Positions 7,552-16,328 of a DNA stretch of 25,192 nucleotides are shown here, one piece after another; positions within the stretch are counted from its first letter, which is position 1; each line of letters opens with the position of its first letter. Under the pieces are notes generated by a model that was not told where the DNA came from, searched no databases, and saw only the letters and a list, made by a program, of their open reading frames with translations. Source of the stretch: UBA4742 sp002403895 (GTDB lineage Bacteria > Actinomycetota > Acidimicrobiia > Acidimicrobiales > Acidimicrobilacustridaceae); NCBI GenBank assembly GCA_036823295.1, contig DAISGD010000050.1:1-25192 (forward strand), in the 5' to 3' direction. The position numbers and the translations under genes are program-made.

Positions 7552-9078
7552 ATGAAGATCAAAACACTTGTTCCACTTTGTGCGGTCGTCCTGTTGGTCG
7601 GCCCGTTGGGCGTGGCCAGCGCGAGCGCGGGCCCGCAAGCCGAGGCGGGGACATCGTCTTCGGTCGCGCACACCTTTGTCGTGCTCTATAAGGGCGCCCA
7701 GTCTCCAAGTGACGCCGCGGCCAGGATCGCTGGCGTCGGCGGGACCCTCGTCTACAACTACGGCGAAATCGGCGTCGCGATTGCCAGCTCGACCAGCAGT
7801 TCATTCCGCACCGCGCTGACCGCGGACTCGCGCGTCGATGGGGTGGTGGACACAACCAGGTTCGCCACGCGGCTGGATGGGGACGCCTTCGCGACCTCGG
7901 CTGATGTCCCGCTCGGGAACACGCCGGCGGCCGACACGGACAACCTCTCGGGGCTGCAGTGGGACATGGTCCAGACCCACACACCGGAGGCCCACGCGAT
8001 CACCGGCGGCAGCCCGGCGGTCGTTGTCGGTGACATCGACACCGGCCTCGACTACACGCACCCGGATCTCGCGGCGAATGTCGACTTCGCCAACAGCGTG
8101 TCGTGTGTCGGCGGCGCGCCGGACCCGAGCCCAGCGGCGTGGAACGACGACAACGGCCACGGAACCCACACCGCGGGCACCATCGCCGCCGCGGCGAACG
8201 GCATCGGCATCGTCGGCGTTGCGCCCAACGTGAAGATCGCCGGCATCAAGGCCGGCAACGCTGACGGCTTCTTCTTCCCCGAGGCTGTCGTCTGCGCCTT
8301 CATGTGGGCGGGAACGCATCACATCAATGTGACGAACAACAGCTACTTCGCCGACCCGTGGCTGTTCAACTGTCGCAACGACGCCGAGCAGCGCGCCATC
8401 TGGAAGGCCGAGCGCCGAGCGATCAGCTACGCCATCTCCAAGCGGGTCACGGTCGTGGCTGCCGAGGGCAACGAAGCCGACGACCTCGCTCATCCGACCG
8501 CCGACGCGACGAGCCCCGATGACACCTCCCCTGTTCTGCGGGCCATTCACAACGACTGCGCTGTGGTGCCGGTCGAGGTGCCGGGTGTCATCGGCGTGAC
8601 CGCCAACGGGAACCTGGGCCTGAAGTCGTTCTACTCGAGCTATGGCGTCGGGACGGCCGACCTCGTCGCGCCCGGTGGCGACTCGATCCTCCAGCTCACG
8701 GCTGCGGCGCCGAACGGTCGCGTCCTTTCGACATGGCCCGCGTCGCTGTTCACCGTGACCTGTGCCGCCGCCCGCCGGGTCACCGATCCGTCCGGTGCGA
8801 CGTACTGCTACCAGCAGGGGACATCGATGGCGTCACCTCATGTTGCCGGGGTTGCCGCCTTGGTCGAGAGCCTGGGCGTCACAAACCCGGGTGCGGTTGA
8901 GGCCCTGCTCCAGGGCTCGGCCGATCCGATCGGCTGCCCTGCAGACGTTTCGATCTACGCCTTCTTCCCGGCGGTCGACAACGGCGCCCCGCAGCATTGC
9001 CAAGGTGGCACCGCGTCCAACTCCTTCAACGGGAAAGGCCAAGTGAACGCGCTGAGCGCGGTCAACAAGGCCGGATGA
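7552..9078 (+). CDS. Secreted subtilisin-like serine protease (S8)
   Basis: The 508-residue precursor begins with a Sec signal peptide (KIK then a hydrophobic core, likely cut near VASASA, residue 26). An inhibitor I9-type propeptide follows at about 39-105 (HTFVVLYKGA to VDGVVDTTRF). The peptidase domain has Asp163 in GDIDTGLDY, His203 in NGHGTHTAGT, oxyanion Asn307 in AAEGNEAD, and Ser425 in GTSMASPHVAG, so the triad is complete. Six cysteines or more in the mature part (for example 185, 274, 336, 404, 419) suggest disulfides in an exported enzyme. There is no cell-wall anchor or C-terminal repeat, so it should be released. ATG at 7552 is preferred over the adjacent TTG because AAGGA sits eight bases before it. 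It is probably autocatalytically matured. Confidence 0.93.
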   Translation: MKIKTLVPLCAVVLLVGPLGVASASAGPQAEAGTSSSVAHTFVVLYKGAQSPSDAAARIAGVGGTLVYNYGEIGVAIASSTSSSFRTALTADSRVDGVVDTTRFATRLDGDAFATSADVPLGNTPAADTDNLSGLQWDMVQTHTPEAHAITGGSPAVVVGDIDTGLDYTHPDLAANVDFANSVSCVGGAPDPSPAAWNDDNGHGTHTAGTIAAAANGIGIVGVAPNVKIAGIKAGNADGFFFPEAVVCAFMWAGTHHINVTNNSYFADPWLFNCRNDAEQRAIWKAERRAISYAISKRVTVVAAEGNEADDLAHPTADATSPDDTSPVLRAIHNDCAVVPVEVPGVIGVTANGNLGLKSFYSSYGVGTADLVAPGGDSILQLTAAAPNGRVLSTWPASLFTVTCAAARRVTDPSGATYCYQQGTSMASPHVAGVAALVESLGVTNPGAVEALLQGSADPIGCPADVSIYAFFPAVDNGAPQHCQGGTASNSFNGKGQVNALSAVNKAG

Positions 9079-9094
9079 GACTCGCGACCCACGC

Positions 9095-9189
<95 letters not shown>

Positions 9190-9227
9190 TATAGGTTCGG
9201 GAAGTTGCGCTGCCTCGGCAGCAATCG

Positions 9228-9298
9228 ACGCCGACGAGAACGCCAACCCGCCGGGCCTCGACGAATTCGCGCTCATGTACGAGGCCGGGAGCACCTGA
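9228..9298 (+). pseudogene. Possible 3' scrap of an unrecognised protein gene
   Basis: The frame ending at the TGA at 9296-9298 reads ADENANPPGLDEFALMYEAG plus two residues. Codons here end almost always in G or C and the composition is that of real protein, unlike the text before about 9228. There is no start codon with a ribosome site and no recognisable family. It looks like the tail of a gene whose front was removed at the same scar that left the tRNA piece. This rests on composition only. Confidence 0.25.
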
Positions 9299-9310
9299 GC
9301 CAGCCGCGGC

Positions 9311-9316
9311 TAGGTT
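9311..9316 (+). promoter_or_regulatory. Candidate -10 box for a near-leaderless SDR operon
   Basis: TAGGTT fits the actinobacterial -10 form TANNNT and sits nine bases before the ATG at 9326. No ribosome-binding sequence occurs in between. This arrangement predicts an mRNA starting at or within a few bases of the start codon. Confidence 0.4.
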
Positions 9317-9325
9317 CTGACACTG

Positions 9326-10105
9326 ATGTCAGCGTTCAATTGGGGCCTCGATGGCAAAGTCGCGCTGATCACTGGCGGGGCCTCGGGGCAAGGCCGGGCC
9401 TCGGCGCTGCGATTCAGTGCCGCCGGAGCGCGAGTCGTCGTCGCCGACGTCGACGAGGCCGGTGCGGTGGAGACGGTGAAGCTCGTCGAGGAGAGTGGTG
9501 GCGAGGCGCTCGCGCTCCACACCGACGTTTCCCGACGACCAGACACCGAGGCGATGATCGACGCGACAAGCGATCGGTGGGGGCGTTTGGACGTCCTCTA
9601 CAACAACGCGGCGGTCCAGATGTCCGGGCGCCTCCTGGAGTGCACACAAGACGACTGGGATCTGACGATGGCGACCAACCTCGACGCCATTTTCTGGGCG
9701 TGCCGTGCCGCGATTCCCCGGATGCTCGATGGCGGCGGAGGTTCGATCATCAACACCGCCTCCGTGCTCGGCCTGGTCGGGTCGGCTGGCTACTGCGCGT
9801 ATGGAGCGGCCAAGGCGGGGCTCGTCGCGCTCACGAGGCAGATCGCGGTGGAGTACGGCCCCGCGATCCGCGCCAACGTCATCGCTCCTGGTTCGATCGA
9901 CACTCCTCGCTTCCGCAAGGTCGCCGACGAGATGGGCACCGGGCGCGAATCGTTCCTCGAGATGCTCCACAAGAACATCCCGCTGCACCGACTCGGAACG
10001 GCCGACGACGTAGCTGGGATCGCCCTGTTTCTCGCCTCGGAGCAGTCGGCCTACATCACCGGCGCCGTCATTCCCGCCGACGGCGGATTGGCGGCGCTGC
10101 GATGA
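9326..10105 (+). CDS. Short-chain dehydrogenase/reductase (first of tandem pair)
   Basis: This is a complete classical SDR of 259 residues. The cofactor motif TGGASGQG lies at 16-23, with acidic Asp41 (ADVD) after strand two, favouring NAD(H). NNAA (93-96) replaces the usual NNAG. The catalytic tetrad is Asn118, Ser146, Tyr159 and Lys163 (YCAYGAAKAG). The C-terminus FLASEQSAYITGAVIPADGG is typical. The predicted role is NAD-dependent oxidation of a secondary alcohol or the reverse. Its stop codon overlaps the next SDR's start (ATGA), so the two are translated together with the amidohydrolase. The pair share family but not close sequence, so they probably act on successive or different intermediates rather than being a recent duplication. 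Confidence 0.93.
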   Translation: MSAFNWGLDGKVALITGGASGQGRASALRFSAAGARVVVADVDEAGAVETVKLVEESGGEALALHTDVSRRPDTEAMIDATSDRWGRLDVLYNNAAVQMSGRLLECTQDDWDLTMATNLDAIFWACRAAIPRMLDGGGGSIINTASVLGLVGSAGYCAYGAAKAGLVALTRQIAVEYGPAIRANVIAPGSIDTPRFRKVADEMGTGRESFLEMLHKNIPLHRLGTADDVAGIALFLASEQSAYITGAVIPADGGLAALR

Positions 10106-10842
10106 CGAGCGTCGCGATCGTGACGGGCGGTGGATCCGGCCTCGGCGAAGCCATCTGCAAGCGGCTCGCCGACGAGGGCCATCTCGTCGTCGTGGCCGAC
10201 CGCGACGGCGGCGCAGCTGAACGGGTAGCTCTCGACGTGGGGGGCAACGCCGTCCTAGTCGATGTGCGCAACTCCGCCGAGGTCGAAGCCTTGGTCGAGA
10301 CCGCCTCGGCGCTCGGCCCGCTGAAGGTGCTCGTGCTCTCCGCGGCGATCGAGACCCGAGCCAGCATCCTCGACACGTCCGATGGCGCCTGGCGGGAGGT
10401 GCTCGACACGAACCTGAAGGGCCCGTTCCTGTGCATGCGAGCGGTCGTGCCCCGCATGATCGAGGCCGGAGGCGGCTCGATCGTGGCGCTTGGTTCGACG
10501 CTCGGGCAGATCGTCGCCGCCGGCTATCCCGCGTACTGCGCGAGCAAGTTCGCGCTGACGAACCTCTGCAAGCAGGTGGCGATCGAGCACGCCGCCGACG
10601 GCATCCGCGTCAACGTGGTGGCTCCTTCCGCCTGTTCCACCGGCCTGTTCATTCGGATGGCGGAGTCGACCGGCGATCCCGAGGCAATCGAACGCATGGT
10701 CACGTCCAACGTGCCGATGGGCCGACTCGGCGCGGCGCGCGAGGTCTGCGACGCCGTCGCGTACTTCGCATCAGACGCGTCGTCCTACACCAGCGGCGCC
10801 GTGCTCCCCCTCGACGGTGGCCTCGCCGCTCGGAGGATGTGA
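10102..10842 (+). CDS. Short-chain dehydrogenase/reductase (second of tandem pair)
   Basis: The 246-residue SDR starts at the ATG inside the ATGA overlap with the preceding gene; a much longer open frame running from 9205 is not used because it overlaps the first SDR. TGGGSGLG (8-15) binds the dinucleotide and Asp33 (VADRD) suggests NAD. The tetrad is Asn104, Ser132, Tyr145 and Lys149 (YCASK). The motif at the NNAG position reads LSAA, which is unusual. SNVPMGRLGAAREVCDAVAYF and the final LDGG are standard. Its stop codon overlaps the start of the amidohydrolase by one base (TGATG), which indicates strict translational coupling in a three-gene operon. Confidence 0.92.
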   Translation: MTSVAIVTGGGSGLGEAICKRLADEGHLVVVADRDGGAAERVALDVGGNAVLVDVRNSAEVEALVETASALGPLKVLVLSAAIETRASILDTSDGAWREVLDTNLKGPFLCMRAVVPRMIEAGGGSIVALGSTLGQIVAAGYPAYCASKFALTNLCKQVAIEHAADGIRVNVVAPSACSTGLFIRMAESTGDPEAIERMVTSNVPMGRLGAAREVCDAVAYFASDASSYTSGAVLPLDGGLAARRM

Positions 10843-11912
10843 TGCTCGGCGACGGTCGGAGAGTGCTCGACGCGGACGCTCACGTGATCGAGCCGGCCCA
10901 CGTCTTCTCGCGCTGGAGCGGGGAGCGCCTGCCAATGGACCTGCCGGCGGCGACACCGATGGAGCCGTGCGGAGACCTCGGCCTGTTGGCCGACCAGTTC
11001 GAGCACGGTTTCGACGCGCCCTCGTACCTCCGGGCGATGGACGCGCAGGGCATCGATGTAGCCGTCCTCTACCCGTCGATCGGGCTCTTCGTCCCCTACC
11101 TCCCCCACCTCACGCCCTCGGACGCGGCCGACGCCTGCCGCGCCTACAACGAGTGGATCGCCGACTACTGCGCGGGGGCTGGCGGACGCATCTTCGGCGT
11201 CGGGATCCTCCCGCTGGCCGACGTGGCACGCGCCGAACAGGAGATTGTCCGGTGCGCGGACGACGGCCTCGTCGCCATGATGGCCCGCCCGAATCATCTG
11301 TTCGGACGGAACCTGGGCGACGCCTCGTACGACCCGATGTACGCCGCCTTGTCCGACCGGCGCCTGGTGCTCGCAGTTCACGAGGGGCTGGGCCTGAGGG
11401 GACACCCCACGATCGGCGCGGATCGCTTCTCGACGTTCGGGCCCCGCCACGCCATGAGCCACCCGATGGAGCAGATGGCCGCGATGGCCAGCCTGGTGCT
11501 CGATGGGGCACTCGAGCGTCACCCCGATCTGCGCGTCGCGTTCCTCGAGTCGGGCACCGGGTGGCTGCCGTACTGGTTGCACCGCCTCGACGAGCACTGC
11601 GAGTGGCTGGCGGCCACAGAGTGCGCAGCGCTTGCGCTCGGCGCCGGCGAGTACTTCGCTCGCCAGTGCGTCATCAGTAGCGAGGCCGACGACGACCTGG
11701 CCGCATCGGTGATCGGTGCCGTCGGATCCGACCACGTCATGTGGGCCAGCGACTTTCCGCACCCCGACGCGGTGTTCCCGGACTCGGCCCGTAAGTTCGT
11801 CGCCAACCTCGATGGCCATGAAACGACCTCCGCCGACGTCGACTCCGTGCTCTGGTCGACTCCACTCGACTTCTACCGACTCCACGACCGCGTCCCGAAA
11901 GACCACCCATGA
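10842..11912 (+). CDS. Amidohydrolase-family metal hydrolase/decarboxylase (Amidohydro_2)
   Basis: The 356-residue protein belongs to the Amidohydro_2 (PF04909) TIM-barrel family, which includes ACMSD-type decarboxylases and ring-cleavage hydrolases. Metal ligands are visible as DADAH (Asp12, His14), His180 in AVHEG and Asp304 in WASDFPHPD; Asp10 also lies near. Such proteins often sit in actinobacterial clusters for degrading aromatic or terpenoid compounds, where they cleave a C-C bond or decarboxylate. The specific reaction is not inferable. The start is fixed by the TGATG overlap with the SDR. Its own stop codon overlaps an ATG (ATGA) that opens a short truncated reading frame, showing the operon once continued. 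Confidence 0.88.
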   Translation: MLGDGRRVLDADAHVIEPAHVFSRWSGERLPMDLPAATPMEPCGDLGLLADQFEHGFDAPSYLRAMDAQGIDVAVLYPSIGLFVPYLPHLTPSDAADACRAYNEWIADYCAGAGGRIFGVGILPLADVARAEQEIVRCADDGLVAMMARPNHLFGRNLGDASYDPMYAALSDRRLVLAVHEGLGLRGHPTIGADRFSTFGPRHAMSHPMEQMAAMASLVLDGALERHPDLRVAFLESGTGWLPYWLHRLDEHCEWLAATECAALALGAGEYFARQCVISSEADDDLAASVIGAVGSDHVMWASDFPHPDAVFPDSARKFVANLDGHETTSADVDSVLWSTPLDFYRLHDRVPKDHP

Positions 11913-12040
11913 CGGAGCGGTGCGACTCGATGGGCCAGTTCACCGACACGGTGGCGGGCGACCTGCGAAACCCCTACCCCGATCTTGCCCCGCAAGCGCC
12001 GCGAGACTCAGGCTGGCGTGCCCGGCTCTCGGCTTGTGGC

Positions 12041-12987
<947 letters not shown>

Positions 12988-12990
<3 letters not shown>

Positions 12991-13593
12991 TTCCCGCGAT
13001 CCCGTCGGGCCGAGCCCGGTGAACGCCGCCCGGAAGGCCAGGGCCCAACGACGATCCCTCGACCGCGGGGACGAGCCGAGCCAACCGGCGGTCTCCTGGG
13101 CGGCCAGGCCCTGGGCGAGGGCCAGGAGGACGTGGGCGATGTCGATTTCGTCGCCCACCATCAGACCAGCGTCGATGCATCGCCGCACGTGGCCGACGAT
13201 GAAGGCGCGGACCGAGCCCGAGGCCTCGAGCTCCTCGGGCTTGGGGTCGAAGTCGGCGAATGGTCGCGAGAACATCACCTCGGCGAGCACTGGATGCTCA
13301 CCGACGAACGAGCGGAATACCTCGATGGTATGGCCCAGGTCGGTGAGCGGATCGTCCGAGTCCTCGAGCTGCTCGAAGCGGCGCCGCAGCTGGCGGAAGC
13401 CTTCGAAGAAGACCTCTCGGATCAGGCCGGCCTTGTCACCGAAGAGCTCGTAGACGGCAGGGATGGACGTCGCCGCCCCTTCCACCACCTTGCGGGTGGT
13501 GAACCCGGCGATGCCGTCGTCGCCCAGCATGGCCACGGCCACCTCCACGACATGCGCTCGCAACGCGGGGGTTCGCTGCTTCGCTCGGGGCAC
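12988..13593 (-). CDS. TetR-family transcriptional regulator
   Basis: The 201-residue protein has an N-terminal TetR DNA-binding domain: helix-turn-helix at about 31-51 (FTTRKVVEGAATSIPAVYEL) followed by FGDKAGLIREVF. The rest is a helical ligand domain of no assigned type. It starts with GTG, seven bases after GAGG, and lies 26 bases after the crotonase gene on the same strand, so the two are an operon. The palindrome at 14374-14390 before the crotonase is the likely operator, giving autoregulation. An acyl-CoA or related metabolite is a plausible inducer given the partner gene. The 3' end abuts the truncated FAD oxidase running the other way, marking a deletion junction. Confidence 0.9.
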
Positions 13594-13619
13594 GGGCGGA
13601 CCTCGGGGGACGGCCCGAC

Positions 13620-14330
13620 TCAGGCGTGGCTCGCGGCCGGCCGCCGGAATGCGGCGTGGTCGGCGTCGATCCCCGCCCGGATGGCGGCGAGGGTGTGCTC
13701 GCGGGCTCGGAGCTTGCTCGCCGCGTGGGCGGCCATGTCCAGCGTCGCCAGCTCGGTGGCCGTGGTGTGGGCGACGTCTTGGAGGTCCGCCGCTCCGACC
13801 ACCCGGTCCAGGAAGCCGGCGGCGACGGCATCGTCGGGCGTGAAGGTCTCGGCGATCGTCACGGCCCGGTTGAAGTACGCCGGCGCCAGCCGTTGCCGGA
13901 GGATCTCGACCGCGGCGAGGGGCATGGTGAGCCCGATGGCCACCTCGTTGGCGGTGATCTTGTACGGACCGGCGGCGCCGAGTCGGTAGTCGCCCGACAG
14001 CAGCAGAAACGCGCCCATGGCCACCGCGTGACCGGTGCAGGCGATCACGACCGGCAGCGGGAAGGACAAGACCCGCTCGGCCAGCTCGAACCCGGCCCGC
14101 ACCATGGTGATCGCCTCGGACCCGCCGGCGGTGAGCACCGGAAGATCGAAGCCGGCGGAGAAGACCCCGTCGCGGCCACCGATCACCACGACGGCTCGAT
14201 CGGCGCCGGCGCGATCGAGGGCCGCGTTCAGCTCAGTCAGCATCCTGAGCGACATGGCGTTCACCTTGCCGTCGTCCATGGTGATGGTGGCGATGCGGTC
14301 TTCGAGTTGGTACGTGACGAAGGGTTCCAT
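13620..14330 (-). CDS. Enoyl-CoA hydratase/isomerase-family protein (crotonase)
   Basis: At 236 residues this is a compact crotonase. The oxyanion hole is built from FSAGFDL (57-63) and GHAVAMGAFLLLSGDYRL (100-117). A glutamate at 129 (ANEVAIGL) corresponds to the first catalytic Glu of hydratases. The second catalytic Glu is not evident at its usual spot, so isomerase, hydrolase or other crotonase chemistry on a CoA thioester is as likely as hydration. NAMS near residue 24 and GG in VVIGGRDGVFSAG are normal. GAGGAGAGCAGAGG lies before the ATG as a strong ribosome site. It is cotranscribed with the downstream TetR gene and preceded by a palindromic operator. Confidence 0.88.
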   Translation of the reverse strand: MEPFVTYQLEDRIATITMDDGKVNAMSLRMLTELNAALDRAGADRAVVVIGGRDGVFSAGFDLPVLTAGGSEAITMVRAGFELAERVLSFPLPVVIACTGHAVAMGAFLLLSGDYRLGAAGPYKITANEVAIGLTMPLAAVEILRQRLAPAYFNRAVTIAETFTPDDAVAAGFLDRVVGAADLQDVAHTTATELATLDMAAHAASKLRAREHTLAAIRAGIDADHAAFRRPAASHA

Positions 14331-14373
14331 GACGCCTCTGCTCTCCTCGCCGGGTAGGTGGGTCGCAGTCTAA

Positions 14374-14390
14374 TCGGAACATTGTTCCGA
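14374..14390 (-). promoter_or_regulatory. Palindromic operator of the crotonase-TetR operon
   Basis: TCGGAAC-ATT-GTTCCGA is a perfect inverted repeat with seven-base arms, 44 bases before the crotonase ATG. On the minus strand TAGACT, a -10-like hexamer, begins right after it, so a bound regulator would cover the promoter. Arm length and spacing suit a TetR dimer, and the only intact TetR gene in the window is in this operon. Confidence 0.6.
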
Positions 14391-14462
14391 AACCTCCCCG
14401 GAAGGGGCACGAGGTCAGAGCGAAGGCGGGTCGGGCTCGTCGCGAGGCCGGGGGTTGTCTGG

Positions 14463-16328
14463 TCAGGTGACCTCGACGGCCGGCGCGGCGAACTGCGCTT
14501 GGTAGAGGCGGGCGTACGCGCCGTCGAGGGCGAGGAGCTCGTCGTGGGACCCGTGCTCGACGATCTGGCCCGACTCCATGACGAGGATCGTGTCGGCGTC
14601 GCGGATCGTGGACAGCCGGTGGGCGATGACGAAACTGGTCCGGTTCGAACGCAGGGCAGCCATGGCGTGTTGGATGAGGACCTCGGTGCGGGTGTCCACG
14701 GAGCTCGTGGCCTCGTCGAGGATCAGGATGGTGGGATTGGCGAGGAAGGCGCGGGCGATCGTGAGCAACTGCTTCTCGCCGGCGCTCACCGTGCCACCTT
14801 CGTCGTCGATGATGGTGTCGTACCCGTGCGGGAGCGAGTGCACGAAGCGGTCGACGTAGGTGGCGCGGGCGGCGGCGAGGATGTCCTCCTCGGTGGCGTC
14901 GAGGTTGCCGTAGGCGATGTTCTCCCGGATCGTCCCGCTGAACAGCCAGGTGTCCTGGAGGACCATCCCCATGTTCGATCGAAGCTCCCGACGCCGCATC
15001 TTCGAGATGTCGTGGCCATCGAGGGAGATGACGCCCTCTTCGATGTCGTAGAACCGCATGAGCAGGTTCACCAGGGTCGTCTTTCCCGCCCCGGTGGGCC
15101 CGACGATGGCGACAGTCTGACCAGGCTCGGCCACCAGGGAGAGGTCCTTGATGAGCAGGTTCGCGGGGTCGTAGGAGAACGACACGTGCTCGAAGGCCAC
15201 CCGGCCACGGGGCTCGAGGTCCTCCAGCGGGACCAGATCGTCCTCGACCTCCTCAGGGGCATCGAGCAGTTCGAACACCCGCTCGGCCGAGGCGATCCCC
15301 GACTGCATGACGTTGATCATCGAGGCGAGCTGGGTGAGCGGTTGGGTGAACAGGCGTGAGTACTGGATGAAGGCCTGGATGTCGCCGATGGACATCTGGC
15401 CCGACGACACCCGCAGCCCGCCGATCAGGGCGATCGCCACGTAGTTCAGGTTGCCGAAGAACATCATCGCCGGCTGGATGATCCCCGAGATGAACTGCGC
15501 GCTGTAGCTGGCGCCGAACAACTCCTCGTTCTTGTCGTTGAACCGCTTCTCGACCTCGGCCTGGCGACCGAACACCTTGACGAGGGAATGGCCGGTGAAC
15601 GCCTCCTCCACCTGAGCGTTCAACGACCCGGTGTGCCTCCACTGATCGACGAATCGGGCCTTGGAGCGCTTGGTGATGCCCTTCATCGTGAAGATCGAGA
15701 CGGGTACGGTAATCAGCGCGACGAGGGCCAGCAGTGGCGAGATGGTGATCATCATGATGAGAACGCCGACCAGGGTGAGCGACGACGTCAGCAGCTGGCT
15801 CAGCGTCTGCTGGAGGCTCTGGGAGAGGTTGTCGATGTCGTTGGTGACCCGGCTCAGCAGGTCGCCACGGGGCTGACTGTCGACGTAGCGCAGCGGCATC
15901 CGGTTGAGCTTGTCCTCGACGTCGGAGCGCAGGCGGAACATCGCCCGCTGCACGACCCCGGCCAGCACGTAGGACTGGAGGAAGGACAGCACGGCGGCGG
16001 AGACGTAGATGACCAGCACCCCGAGCAGCACCCGGTGCAACCTCGTGAAGTCGATGCCCTTCCCGCTGACCACGCCCCGCACGATGATGTTGGTGGCCCC
16101 GCCCAGGAGCTTCGGGGCGATGACCTGCAGCGTCACGCTGGAGACGGCCAGCAGCAATACGCCGGCCACGCCGAGCCACTCCGGGCGCAGCCGCTGGGCC
16201 AGCCGCCGGGTCGAGTTCTTGAAGTCCTTCGACCGTTCGAGGGGGATGCCCGCAGCCCCCCACCGGCTGGTGAACCCGCCGCGCGCATCCTCCGCCGGCG
16301 GCCGCACCACCTTCTCGTCCTCGCTCAT
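14463..16328 (-). CDS. ABC exporter half-transporter with canonical Walker B (second subunit)
   Basis: This 621-residue protein has a cytoplasmic N-terminus, six transmembrane helices (about 50-345) and an ATPase domain. Walker A is GPTGAGKT (410-417), Q-loop Gln458, Walker B ILILDE with catalytic Glu539, and switch His570. Its signature is VSAGE (514-518), not LSGGQ. It pairs with the upstream ABC gene, whose TGA overlaps this ATG (ATGA). Combined with that partner's VSGGQ, it forms the one competent ATP site of a heterodimeric type IV exporter, as in TM287/288, LmrCD and TmrAB. The exported compound is unknown; a drug, lipid or toxic catabolic intermediate is plausible. A longer open frame back to 18104 is overlap with the first subunit. 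Confidence 0.94.
   Translation of the reverse strand: MSEDEKVVRPPAEDARGGFTSRWGAAGIPLERSKDFKNSTRRLAQRLRPEWLGVAGVLLLAVSSVTLQVIAPKLLGGATNIIVRGVVSGKGIDFTRLHRVLLGVLVIYVSAAVLSFLQSYVLAGVVQRAMFRLRSDVEDKLNRMPLRYVDSQPRGDLLSRVTNDIDNLSQSLQQTLSQLLTSSLTLVGVLIMMITISPLLALVALITVPVSIFTMKGITKRSKARFVDQWRHTGSLNAQVEEAFTGHSLVKVFGRQAEVEKRFNDKNEELFGASYSAQFISGIIQPAMMFFGNLNYVAIALIGGLRVSSGQMSIGDIQAFIQYSRLFTQPLTQLASMINVMQSGIASAERVFELLDAPEEVEDDLVPLEDLEPRGRVAFEHVSFSYDPANLLIKDLSLVAEPGQTVAIVGPTGAGKTTLVNLLMRFYDIEEGVISLDGHDISKMRRRELRSNMGMVLQDTWLFSGTIRENIAYGNLDATEEDILAAARATYVDRFVHSLPHGYDTIIDDEGGTVSAGEKQLLTIARAFLANPTILILDEATSSVDTRTEVLIQHAMAALRSNRTSFVIAHRLSTIRDADTILVMESGQIVEHGSHDELLALDGAYARLYQAQFAAPAVEVT

Noticed and set aside
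7301..7552. Small gene of 83 codons before the protease
   Set aside because: No ribosome site, no similarity and a stop in the protease start region; codon pattern is not convincing.
9205..10842. 545-codon version of the second SDR
   Set aside because: The extra N-terminus is an out-of-frame reading of the first SDR; the ATGA overlap start at 10102 fits the SDR family length.
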